A DNA stretch of 64,000 nt, taken from positions 408,735 through 472,734 of the forward strand of contig MU001680.1 in assembly GCA_010093515.1 (NCBI GenBank), given 5' to 3'. Positions 44,973 to 57,062 of the stretch are shown here, piece by piece. A model generated the notes under the pieces. The model did no database searches. It saw only the letters and a list, made by a program, of their open reading frames with translations, and was not told the origin of the DNA. Position numbers and translations under genes: made by a program. The stretch comes from Lineolata rhizophorae. Its lineage: Eukaryota; Ascomycota; Dothideomycetes; Lineolatales; Lineolataceae. Positions within the stretch are counted from its first letter, which is position 1; each line of letters begins with the position of its first letter.

Positions 44973-47900
44973 TCACTTAGACAGACCCGGCGGCGGCGTT
45001 CCATTCTTGGCTGTCTCTTGCGCCCCATCTTGAGATTGTGACTTCATCTCCTCAATGACTTTCTTGGCCAGCTGCGTTGCCTCTTGCTGCAGGTTCGGCA
45101 TCGCCTTCGGCGACTGCGAGAGGTATGACTCGAGTAGTGTCTTCAATGTTTGAACCCGGACCGGCTTGGCAAGATAGTTATTCATGCCCGCATCCAGGCA
45201 CTTCTCTCGATCGCCGCGGATTGCCGATGCTGTCATGGCGATGAGCAGCGTCTCACGTACTACCTGGTCAGGGTGTCTTCGAATTTCGCGCGCCAAGCCA
45301 TACCCATCAAGTTTCGGCATCTGGATGTCGAGAAGAGCCTGGATAACCAGTTAGGAAAAGAAAGGGTATAACTTCAACAGAGCAAGGTGCTTACCAGGTG
45401 AAACGGTCTCCCTTCCGCGCTCGCCTTGACGAGAGCGTCCAATGCAGCCTGCCCATCGGGAAATGCCTCGCATTGGGTGAAGCCAAGCTTTTTGACAAAC
45501 GACACTGCGATCCGTTGATTGATAAGGTTATCCTCGGCAATGCACACCTTGATCTTGTCGCGGGGCATGGTGCTCAAGTCTACTATCGGCGAGTCCTGGC
45601 GTTCTGGAGGCGTCGAGCCATCACCGAACTTGGCCATGGGGTCTGGATCCGCGGTACGTGTGCTGCCTCTGTCGCTAGGACTTACGGCAAGGGTCTTGGG
45701 TACCTTTTGAAAACGTAGGGCGAAGGAGACGGTCGTGCCGATTCCAGCAGTGCTCTCAAGCCAGATGCGGCCCTTCATGACGTTCTCGATGATTGCTTTG
45801 CAAATGCTGAGGCCGAGGCCGGTACCGCCGTAGCTCCGGGTAGACGAATTCTCGATCTGGCTGAAAGGCAAGAAGAGTTTGTTCTTTTGTTCTTCGGAGA
45901 TACCAATGCCAGTGTCTGAAACGGATATAGTGATGTCGATGCTAGTTTTCTCCTCGCGATCTACTTTAGCGGCCACGGTTACTGTGCCTCGAGTTGTGAA
46001 CTTGTAGCTGTTGGAGAGTAAGTTCATCAGAACTTGATGCAGGCGGACCGGGTCTCCGAGAACATAAAGATTCGGATCCAGCTCGAGGCGCTCCACTGTC
46101 TTCAATCCTTTCTCCATGTTGGTGTACGACAGCGCTCGAGTAACCTCGCCAATTGTCTCTGTCAAGCTTAGCGGAACCGAATACATCTTCATCTTGCCGG
46201 CCTCAAGCTTAGTGAAGTCAAGGAGGTCGTTGATGATTGAGAGCAAAGTGTCCGCGCAGACCCGAATGCTGTCTGCATATCCTTCTTGTTCGGGGCTAAG
46301 ATTGCTCCCCTTCAACAGCTCGCTCATACCAATCACGCCGTTGAGAGGAGTACGCAGCTCATGGGAAACGTTAGCAAGGAACAGCGACTTTGCTTTAGCG
46401 GCTTCCTCCTTCAGTTTCATGTTCCGGATGGCAATGGTCTCTGCCTCTTTAGCCTTCTTCTCGGCCTCTCGAGCTTTGACAAGCGAGCTACGTTGCATTT
46501 CCACCATGGCCTCGCGCTCTTTGCTGACTCGATCAAGCCTCTTGAACAGGAGCGCATTTGCGAGCGATATGGACATTTGCGAGCCGAGCAGTCGAACCAA
46601 TGCAAAATTGCGATCGGTAAGAGTGTTAGTTTGGCCTTCGATGTAGATCGAGCCAAGCAAAACACCATCACCGTGTAGGATAGGCAAGGCGATGACTGCC
46701 TTGCCGTGCGGATTGCGCTTGAGGTATTGCTCTGAGACATTGGAGAAACGCTCATCGTCGTAGAGGTTTTGAACAAAGACTTTCTCCCTGAACCGCAGCA
46801 CGTATAAAGTCACTTGACGCGCTACCACATCATCGACGGTCTCCAGAGGTTCGCCATTCGGGAATGACTTTACGCCGTCTGGAGACCCAATGGCAGCAAT
46901 GCTCCAACCGTCTGCCTTTTCGTTCTCGATAACAATACCGCAAAGATTTGCGCCAGTGGATTCAAGTATGATCTCGGTCATCTTGGCCAGCAAGGAGTCA
47001 ACTTGGAGTTCAGACGAAAGTACCTGGCTTGATTCCAGAATGCTGGTCATATCCAGGATGTCTAGACCCACGCCTTGGATATCTCCACTGCGCTGGTCTG
47101 CCTTCTTGCTTCCCGGATCTGGTGTATCACCGGGACTTAGCCACGCGTGTGTTCGATCAACCGAAGTCTGCGCGCCCAAGTCACGCTCAACTTGGTCTTC
47201 GTTTGCCTCCAGCTTGTATGGCGTGTTGTGTGTATCGATCACCATAGTCTGGCATCCAGAATCGACTGTCGTCGACATGCCGCTCTGTAGAAGCCACGAG
47301 TATTTCTCTTCAAGCTGCATCGCTTTGCCTGCGGCGCTGACCTGGCGATACGTAGACACGCAATCTGCCAGCAAACGGCGACCTGCACGATAGGCACCGT
47401 TCCGAACTAGAGTCGCGCCGTACAGCTCCAGTGCGAGGCCGACATCAAGAGTAAATCCGTGCATTTCGGCGTGAGCGAGGGCATGTTCATACGATTGGAG
47501 CGTCGCCTGTTTGTCGCCTGTGACGTCACTGTATTCCGCGTTGAGAATCTCGATCCAAGCGCGGTAATTGACGTCGTTTACCGCCGCCGCCGCTCTAATT
47601 TTGTCGCTGAAACCACGGATCATTCTCAGTAGCTCCTCTTTCCGTGGATGGTCCGGCCTATCGCGGATCTGGGACAAGTACGCCAGAGATATGTAAAGGA
47701 GGTTAGCGTAGTAAAGTCGCATGCACCAGAGACTGTGATGCATAGAGAGAAGTGTCTCTCCGACCTCGATTGCCTCGTCAATGAAACCGAATCGGTACAG
47801 CATTACCAAGTTATAGCTCAGGTAAATCGTTCGTGGCCGCTTCGGATTCGATGCATACGTATCGATGAATTGGAGGTACTCTTCGGCGTCGTGTTCCGCA

Positions 47901-50900
47901 TCTGACATCACTCGTTTCGCAATTCGGAAATCTGTTTTTCCCATCAAAGCGCGGGCGTACTGCCTCACTGCGAGGAGGCAGACACCACCTCTCATATCCT
48001 CTTGCCAACCCCGAAATTCAAGTGGCGCAACCGAGCAAAAGCTGTCCACTTCCGAGACATCGCGAGCGGACCAAAGTTGGAATTGGGCTCCAATTCCAAT
48101 GTTCAAGAGCGTTATTAGTCTGTCACCCGCCATGACAGTAGCGTCCATGGCTTCATCTAGAATTGACAACTGATCTCTGACATGAGCGACAAGATGACCA
48201 ATGAATAGTGGATACAGGGTATCGCCGCGGCCCAATGTATAGTGATCGTCGCGGTAGAGTTCAAAGAGCTGTTTCGCGAGAAGGCCGACATCAACGCCAA
48301 ATTCGGTCATGTCAAAGCGGCTCACCGCAATGGACGCCAGGTGCACATAACCTATGCCTATTTGCGGAAATGTAGCCTTATGGATGTGGAAATCGAGCAT
48401 CTTCAGCGTGACCCAGTAGAACAGAAGGCTCTCGCTCCAAAAGGCCGCCGAAACTAGTTCGACCATGATAGCCCCGATGGTTAGTAAGTGGCGGTCTTTG
48501 CTCGTTGGTGTTTCGAGAAGCTTTCTGCGGTCGACGATCTTGAGCAGTGACACAACCCGCTGGAACTCAGCGTCGCACTGCTCCCATGTCGGATCTGATA
48601 TCTCGCAGCCTAGCTCGGAGAGACAGGTCCGAAGGGCCTGAAATGCGGCGAAGCTGTCTCCACGCATCGCGAAAATGCGTGACTGCAAGATCCATGCCGG
48701 AGCTTTGTCAACGGCATCTCGTGCCATGGTGAATGTGGTTTGTAGGAGACCCAGAGCGGCTTCGAAAACTCCTTGGTACCAGTAACACTCTGCTGTCCTC
48801 CTAAACAGCGTTAATGTTTCCTGGTAGTACACATCCGAAATACTGTCATTCCAAGGATTGTCTTGCAGCAAAGTCAAACAATGAGAGAAATAGTAAAGTC
48901 CTGTCGACTGTGCTCCCGACTGGCATGCATTTTCTGCAGCCTGATACAGGAGATCTCGGTACGGAAGCCGTAGCCTCACCCTTTCTTTGATTCGCTCAAC
49001 GGCGCAACAGACGTGCCGAGCCCGGACATAAAGCGAGAGCGATCCTGTCGTGGTAGGATCGAGAAAGTCGGCTTCCATCATGGTCCTTGCGATGGAGTAA
49101 TGCATCTCGGTCTTGTTGTAGCATTCAATGAGCTGACTGGCGGCCGTAAGATACCTATCATGAGCAAATCGGAACACGTCTTCGTCCTCCGCAGGGAGGA
49201 TGATGTATGCCCCCAACGCGCCGTTCAACCCGGCCACTGGATCTTGAGATTTCGCGATTGGAAGCCCTTCCGCCATCACGTAGCTGCCACTCATCAAGCG
49301 CTTGACAAGACTAAACGAGAACGAGCTCCCTAGCAGCGAGCCCCATGCGAGCACAGAGCGTGTCACGGCCGGTAGCTCTTCGAGGCGTTTGGAGATGAAG
49401 TCGTTCGTAATTTGTGCGCCATAGGCAGAAGACTCGAACTCATCAAAGATCTTGTCCAAGTTATATTCCCAAGCGGAGAACTTCCAACTGTAATACACGC
49501 ATTCCTTGCGGTAACACGTGTCGAGCATCTCTCGCACAAAGAATGGGTTCCCGCCTGTCTTCTCTTGGATGACTGCCACGAGTGGGAGAACATATTCTCG
49601 GTCACGATGAAGCGTGTGCGCCACGTACTCGGCTGTTTCGTCTTCAGTAAATGGGGACAGATTTATCTGAGTGGACAATGGAAGCAAAGACTGGACAATC
49701 TTGGGCAGCGCTTCCTCGCTCCGGTAAGTTAGAATAAGTACGATGGGAATCTTGCATGTTACAATGCTCTGGATGAGCTCTAAGCTCTCCTGGTCAGCGA
49801 ATTGAAGGTCTTCAATGCAGAAACAGATGAACTTCTGCGTTCCAAGATAGCGGACCGTATCGAGAAACATATTTGAAAATTTTGAGGCCACAGTCGACCC
49901 TCCTGATCGAAGCCAATCCGCAGCCGTAGTCCCACCACCTCCAACCATTGAATGTACAAGTGGAGAAGAGGTACGTCGCGCATTTATGCTATCGGCAGAA
50001 CCCCCCCTGCTAGTTGCAGAAAGGGGCGGCTTCGGGGGTGGGGCATGCACACCAGTGCCGTTGGGTTGCTCAATGAGCCATTCCGGTAGGTCCAAGTAGC
50101 CGTGCAGAATCTTCCAACTGGCTCGAACATAGCTCCTTACATTGTTGTGGAACTCGGTAGCGACGTCGGTCTCCGAAAAGATTTGTCGAAATAACGAAGA
50201 TAGCAATCTCAAAATCGGTTCAAAAGGGGAGCGTTTCGCATGGTCGAACTTGGCTGAAGCGTGGTACCCGTAGTTTCTGGCGATGAGTTGCACGCTCGAG
50301 CAAAGACGAGACTTCCCTTGACCAGCAGATCCAGAAATCGTGATCACCTCACATTTACCCTTCCGCTTAATCTTCGAGTTGCTCCTGAGAACGCCTGGTT
50401 GCCCATCCGAACTTGTTTGGATCGATAGTGCTCTCGGCGTGGAGTCGCTCGCACCGCTTTCCTTGAGCAAAGACACGTTGTCCACGATAGAATTCGCATA
50501 ATCGACGCCACCGTCGTGGGACTGCTGAGGAGATTTAATGCTGTTATTCGCACTTCCCGAAGCAACACCTGTGTCGGAGTTCGCCTTCGCGGCCGGGCCA
50601 TTCGCACGAGACTCGAGGTCTCCCGAGCTAACGCTCTCCGAAATCGTATCTTCAATAACCGGTTGCTCCCTCCGAGCGTCCGAAAGTGACGAGTTTGAGC
50701 TGCGAGTATATAAAGTCTTCCTCAGCAGCGCGTGAGGGGTGGATACCTTCGACGCTCGCTCGATTACTTCCACAATAGCTCGGCGTTCCTTGTCCCGCCC
50801 AATAATATGCGACGGTAGGGTGAAAAAAGAAGAAACATCTTTCGTGCAGACTTCAAAGTCCTGCAGAGACTTGATGTCGCCTTCACAGAGCATGGTCCTA

Positions 50901-52114
50901 ATCTGGACCAAGTCATACCTCAGACCAGAGGTAGAATTGTATCTGTCATCGATGGATTTCTGCGTCATCTTCTGGATAACGGCAGAAAGCGCGTACGGCA
51001 CGTCTAGCCTCTTCGTTGAGACCGGAGGAACTCTGCGGCTGAGCACCATTTGTATGATGTCCAAGGCGGATTCCGCGTCGAAAGCAGGTTCCCCAGTCAG
51101 CATCGTCCAGAACAGGATGCCCAAGCTGTAGATGTCAGTCCGACTATCAGGTTCGACGGGTAGCCTTCCGGTCTGCTCTGGCGCGATGAACTGAAGCTTG
51201 TGCTCGATGCCCTTTTCCCTGCTCAGCATTGACCACCCAGTGGATGTGAAGCCATTTTCGAACGACCTCGCGCCCGCGCCGAAATTGATCATCTTAACCG
51301 ACCTAGTTTCCAAATCGAAGTGAAACGCATCTCCCCTCAACTCTCCGTGGACAAGCCTATGCTGGTGATGTAAAATCTCACAGCACTCCGCCGCTCCTAT
51401 TGCAAAGTCCAAAAAGAGCAATAGAGGAGTCTGCTGACGATTTCTCTGATGTTGGTGCAACAGGCCGGTCTTCGCGAAATCCCAGCCCCTGTAGAAATTC
51501 GGCCCAAACTCGACTATCTCCTTTAGATAGTTCGGCCCCGGCGCTTCTACAATTGACGCGACTAGATTCTCGTTGCCATGCCGGGACGGCAGCCGCACCA
51601 GCTCTATCGGGCTCACGAAGTGCACCGCGCCGGGACCGCCTTTGCTCTTGATCATTTTCGCGAGCTGGAACTCGCGCTCGAGGCGCAGCGCGTGGCTGGA
51701 AACGCGCGCAATCACCTGGCGCATCGACGGCAAAGGCGACTCGGGCGTGCTTGTGACTTCGGTAGCGGCGGCCGAAGAGAGGCTGCTCGAGCTGCCTTCG
51801 GACCGATGCGTACGCAGCGGCGGGCGCCCTGTGGGGCCAGATGCTGAGGCATCGTTAGAGCTGCGCTGGCTGCGCGAGACCGCCTGGGAATGGTGCGGAA
51901 TCGGCGAGGGCGAGACCTGGTGCGCAGAGTCCCGGTGCTGTTGCTGCTGCTGCTGGTCAGAGAGGTGCTGGACGCCATAGAAGTGCCAGTTGTCGTAGGA
52001 ACTGTGGAAGGGAAGAAGGTCGGCGCTCCAGGTGTATCCAGGAATCTCGTTGAGGTGGCCTAGCAGGTGGGCGAACTGCTGGCTCGTGGACGAGTCCAGC
52101 TGCTGGTCGCCCAT
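44973..52114 (-). CDS. Group X-like hybrid histidine kinase with N-terminal pseudokinase, ATPase and GAF domains
   Basis: 2361 aa from exons 52114-45395 and 45338-44973 (donor GTAAGC, acceptor TCCAG). Domains in order: Ser/Thr kinase-like region (about 100-425); AAA/NTPase with Walker A GSAGQGKS near 595 and Walker B-like CIEDLQFAD; long helical TPR-like region (about 1000-1600); GAF (about 1690-1850); coiled coil; HisKA with phospho-acceptor H1918 (SHELRTPLNG); HATPase with N box MNLLSNSYKF and G boxes DTGIGI, GGTGLGLSI; receiver with D2244 (ALLDIQMPKLDG) built across the intron, plus acidic pair AEDN. This architecture is that of the group X Mak2/Mak3/Phk fungal kinases, which signal through Ypd1-type phosphotransfer, e.g. 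to oxidative stress and cell-cycle control. The kinase-like domain reads HGELRGD for HRD and NFG for DFG, so it is probably inactive. The REC-ending C-tail is Gln/Lys-rich. Confidence 0.93.
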
Positions 52115-53053
52115 GGTGGCGACGGCCGGGGGTGTTTGGAGGAGAGCCCTGGGCGGCGGCGGTAGCTCCGTAGGCCGTGTAGGCGCATCAAGCGTGTTTC
52201 CTGGTACTGTAGCGGAGACCTGTGCTTCGCAGCTACTTGTCGCGGTCCGCCAACATGGCGCTTTGGCTGCGCGTTATGTACGAGGTAGGCCCTTCGCGTT
52301 TCAAGTCGAGGCGTGGACACGGAGAGACGGTTGTGCTCCGTACGTCCGACGGCCAAGGCACCCGACAGGCGGCGCGGAGAGCAGGGCGGCCTCACGGGGC
52401 CAGCGAGAATGATCAGAGCAGCCGTGATGGGATGAGGATGAAGAGGACGGTGGTGTGCCGGACGATTCGGCGACAAGATGGTGCAGCGGAGGCGCGAGCT
52501 GACTGATGGGACCGTCGCAGGCTTGGCGCCCGTCCAGTATCCCGCCGCCGCCGCCAAGCGTCGCCCGCCGCTACCCCGGCCCGCCCGTCGACGTTCCCGA
52601 CCAAGTCGCACCCGCCGGCTGCCTCTGACGGCACGCAGCGCTGCAACCCCGGAGCTCGACACGGGCAATCAGCCTGTTCGCCGCCGCCGTGTCCTTCTAA
52701 GTCCGCTCGCCAGATTTCCTTTCCTTAGATTTGCATTGCCAAACCTAGCCGCCCGGTCCCGCCCCTGCAAAATACGCCGGCCGCTTTCGTGAAAGCCTGC
52801 ACCGTTGCCGTCTACCTAGGTACGCTACTTCGACTCGGCCTCATGAGACCTCTCGACCGCACCAATCACCATCCCTCGTGAGCGTCCACTCTTCCCGCTC
52901 GGGTTCCGCCGCGAAGCCGCACCGCTTGGCCGAAGAACTGGCACTGTCCGGCCGTGACTTCCAGGCCTTGGTCCAAAGACATCAAACCATTGAACGGCTT
53001 CCGAGCTCGTTGCGGGGCAACCCGTTTCATGCTGCGGCGCCGCGTTGGGCAGC
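52115..53053. promoter_or_regulatory. Divergent promoter region, histidine kinase / ankyrin-DIL gene
   Basis: 939 bp between outward-facing start codons, GC-rich throughout. Long frames on both strands are compositional. No RNA gene or repeat was seen. Confidence 0.5.
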
Positions 53054-55643
53054 ATGGAGTACGCGGGCAACGACAACAACGGGTTCCACGAGGAGGAGGA
53101 CCAGCAGCAGCAGGAGCGACCACGCCCACGCCAATTGCCTTCCGACCTCCCTACCTCCCTAGACGACAGGAGAAATGTGTCGGCGATCAATGACGAGACC
53201 GAAATATACGACGCCTGGCAGGGCCAGACGCAGTTCTTGCGGACGCCCATGGCCGCGCGTACGGCCTTCAATCTCTCTCTCGACGATCCCGGCTACGGCG
53301 ACGACCAGGCCAGCAACCTCGAAGACACCGACAGCCGCCTGGTGCAGATGCTAGCCACGCAGGCGCGCATGCGAGACGAGAACAGTAATGCGGACGAGGA
53401 TATCGTGGTCGACGATAAGAACATGTCTGAGGGGGAGAAGAAGGAACTGCTGCAAAGCAACCTGAACATGGCTGCTAGCAATGGGGATGTCGAAAGGGTG
53501 CGACGATTGCTCACAGGCAAGGCACGGGGCTATATTGACGTCAACGCTCCGGACAGCGAAGGAACGCCACCGCTCATATACGCAAGTTGTTTTGGGCACC
53601 AGGACGTGGTGTTGACCTTGCTGGATAACAGCGCACACGTCGATGCACAAGATCGCAATCAATGGAGCGCGCTTATGTGGGCTATGACCAACAGGCACAA
53701 GAACATCGCGAAGCTGCTTCTCGATCACGGAGCATCTCCTGACGTGAAGTCATCGAGCGGTAGAACGGCGTTCGACTTCGTCGCGCCCAACAGCGAAATC
53801 TCGGACTACCTACACGAAAGTGGGTACAAGATCGGCAATGTCGGTGTCAGCGATGATTTTTACAATGCTGGGTTCTCGCAGGACAGATTTGAGGAGGAGA
53901 TGGCGGAAACCGAGATGCACCGGCGTATGATGATGGAGAGCGCCATTAATCTCGAGGTAGACTTGGGTAACCTTGGTCTCGACGAACAGCCTGAAGTATG
54001 TCTACGTGTTTCACGTGGAACATTATTACCGATGCTAACTGCGGTAGTCCCCCGGCGAACTGGAAGAAGGTCAAGAGTTCGTTTGGGATCGATGTCTCAA
54101 CGACCAGATGTTCGTCTTCCAAGAAAATGACCTTGACCGCATACTTGACATAATCATCACGAATATGACGCCGATGCGGTCGCCATCCCAAAAGCCTGTT
54201 CCCGCAAACATCCTCTTCCTAAGCGCTCGATACGTCCATTACCATGCGAATCCAGAGCTACTAGAGCGACTCCTTGTGACAGCCATGGACAAAATCAACG
54301 ACGTAGTTGAGAAGCATCAGTGGGACATGACTATCTTAGCTTTCTGGATTTCAAATGCCACGTTACTGCTCCATTATTTGAAGAAGGATGCCGGGCTCGT
54401 CGAAGCCACAACGGAATTTCAGCTCCAAATGGCCGAACTTATTAATGAAATATTCATCCTCATCATCCGGGACGCCGAACGTCGAATGGACAAGGTCTTT
54501 GATGCAGCCATGTTGGACCACGAGACCATCCCGGGTTTGGAAGACATCCACTTCCAGAACGAGTGGCGAATATTCCGCACGAAGCCAAAAGCAAAACCTC
54601 CTGAGCCGCCAGAGAAACGATTCCGTCCCCCTTCGCCGAAGCGAAGAATGCAGCCTTCCCCCCGCAACATCACCTCCCTTCTCTCATCCACCCTCTTCGT
54701 CCTCGACCTGTACGACATCCACTCGGTCATCACGGCTCAAATCCTATCGCAGCTCTTCTACTGGCTCGGCGCCGAGCTCTTCAACCGCATCATGTCGAAC
54801 CGCAAGTACCTCGCGCGCACCAAAGCCATGCAAATCCGCATGAACGTCTCGACGCTCGAGGACTGGGCCCGGACCAACAACCGGCAACCCGAACACTACG
54901 AGAACGGCTCGATGACGGTCTCGGGCGAGCCGACGGTGGACGCCGCCCGGCGCCACCTCGAGCCCGTCGTGCAGCTCCTGCAGTGGCTGCAGTGCTTCTC
55001 GAGCCTGGGCGAGGACCTCGACAGCCTCGAGGCCACGCTCGAGCAGCTGCCCCGCCTCACGCCCCAGCAGCTCATCCACGCCGTCAAGTACTACCGCGCT
55101 GAGGTCGGCGAGAAGGGCCTGCCCAAGAGCGCCATGAAGTACCTCGCCAACCTGCAGAAGGAGGCCGCCGAGCGCCGGAGCAAGGCCCGCGAGCGCGCCC
55201 GCGCCGCCGCCACCGCGTCGCCGAACCCGTCCACGCACGGCGGCGCCGGGCCCGACTCGGCGCCGCCGACGCCGTCGCGGGACGGCGGCGCCCCGCCGCC
55301 CCCGACGCTGCAGGGCCAGTCGCCCGGCGGGCGGACCTCGGTCGCGACGGCGGCGGAGATTGCGCCGCCGCCGCAGCACCAGCCCGAGGAAGAAGACGCG
55401 CCCGAGCACCTCTTGCTGGACCCGTCGCTGATGCTGCCCTTCTCGCTGCCCACGTCGACGGACATGCTGGTCAGCTACGGGGCCGGCTTCGGCGGCCTGA
55501 ACCGCGAGCGCGAGCGCAAGTACCTGCCCACGGTGCCGCCGGAGTTTCTGGCCAAGCTGGATATCAGCGGTGGGGGGGGTGGCGGCGGCGGCGGCGGCGG
55601 TGGAGGGCATAATGGGGGTAGGTGGGAGTATGAGGGGGACTGA
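53054..55643 (+). CDS. Ankyrin-repeat and DIL-domain protein
   Basis: 845 aa from exons 53054-53995 and 54048-55643 (donor GTATGT, acceptor GGTAG, phase 0). The N-terminus is acidic and Gln-rich. Ankyrin repeats fill about residues 135-265 (LNMAASNGDVERVRRLL, then PPLIYASCFGHQDVVLTLL and ALMWAMTNRHKNIAKLLLDH). After the splice comes the DIL (dilute) domain, about 330-710: ILFLSARYVHYHANPELLER, LAFWISNATLLLHYLKKD, SQLFYWLGAELFNRIMSNRK, then the helical LEPVVQLLQWLQCF block. DIL domains bind cargo in class V myosins; fungi also have this motor-free ankyrin-DIL form, whose role is not well established but points to vesicle or membrane trafficking. The C-terminus is disordered, with a run of 13 Gly just before the stop. 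Confidence 0.92.
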
Positions 55644-57062
55644 GCTCCAAAGAAAAAAAAAGAAAATGGGGGAGGGGGGGGACTCTGTTTGTGCGGGTTT
55701 CGACGGAGAGGTAAGGGGGCTGGAGAGCAATGGTCTGTAGGAGCGATTGGTGATGGACGAAGATAGATGCGCGCATTGGGTTTAACGGCTGAGTCGACAC
55801 TTGCAGTCTTCAAGCGGTCTGCGTTGGAGCAGACTCAAGTTTACAAAAGGGGTCTTTTTTTTTTTTCTTTTTCATTGGTTAGGACCCATAGTTATACGGG
55901 AGTGCCAGAAATCCCATTTTGTTCTGCGATGTGGAGAATGCGATCGGTTGGACTAGTGCTGCGGTCGTCAAACTCGGTGCATTATACCTAGGAATATATA
56001 GAGTTTTGTTGCCTTCGATGTTTGGCAGAGTACGTCCGGCGTCGGGCTCTGTAGAGTTGAACAGGGATGGCCCGCTCGGGCGGAGAAAACTCCGGTTCGA
56101 TCGGACAACACCTAGACTCGCTAGTTGGACGTCGACTTAACGGGAGCTACACCTCTCCCTTTGATCAATAGCTCACGATAACTTCAAGAACCCACAAGCT
56201 TTATAGCATAATAGGAGAGGATGTACCGTCTAGTGCGCACAGACGCAAACGTTTCAACTCCGAACCCAACTTTTTGTTAGGTGCCACGCCACGCGGACGA
56301 CATGGGAATCCGACATCACGACATCATTCCGCTTGCACCCTGAATGAGATGGGTCCATCATTTTAGTCAACGAGGGTTCTCCTTCAGTACATGGCATCTT
56401 CATTCGCGCACAAGCATCTGGAAGTGCAACGAAGCTATTCACTCACGAGGACCGAACGTATAGTCAAGCTATGATATATTCGAATCATCTATTACAAGCA
56501 ATTCTATGCACCATGTTTCTGGCCCACTGTTCAAAGACCGCAATATGTACCGCGAGAAAGCCAAAGCCTCCACCACGCTCACACCTCTCACATCTCGCTC
56601 GCCGCTTCGGAAATCGACAAAAGCGTACGTGTTCTCTAAAATGCATCGTCGCCCAACACAACACGATTAACCAACCAGAAAATCCATCGGCAGCAGTCCA
56701 TTAACCTCTACTTACCGCTCAGAGGTAAAGGGTAAAAGAAAAGGAAGAACAGGACAAAGGGAACTAAAAAAAAAAAAAAAAAAAAGACATAACGCGCAAA
56801 GGGTATCTCCGCACTCGCAAGATTGGTTCGTGTCCGATGTATCGTGGTTCGGCTCAGTCAGTCGACTAAAGGCATGCAAACTTAAAGCAGGGGAAAGAAA
56901 AAGAGGCATTAAGAGGAATGGTAGAAAAGCCACCCAAGGCAAGAAAAAGCAATGCTCCGCCGAGAACAAATGCATCCCAAAAGGGCCGGTCAAGAGAGAA
57001 AGCCATCATCCAAGAGGACGTGTCATCATCGCCAGCACCCCGCATTCTCACCGCGCTCCCCC
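55644..57062. other. Convergent spacer with a poly-A tract
   Basis: 1.4 kb holding the 3' flanks of two convergent genes. It includes T13 near 55855-55865 and A21 at 56766-56786. No coding sequence was recognised. Confidence 0.5.
56766..56786. repeat. A21 homopolymer
   Basis: 21 consecutive A on the + strand. No flanking target-site duplication or open reading frame that would mark it as a retroelement tail. Confidence 0.85.

Noticed and set aside
51331-51847. Frames antisense to the histidine kinase N-terminus
   Set aside because: Mirror frames of a confirmed coding exon.
56766-56786. Poly-A tract as the tail of a retroposon
   Set aside because: No open frame, target-site duplication or element sequence next to it.
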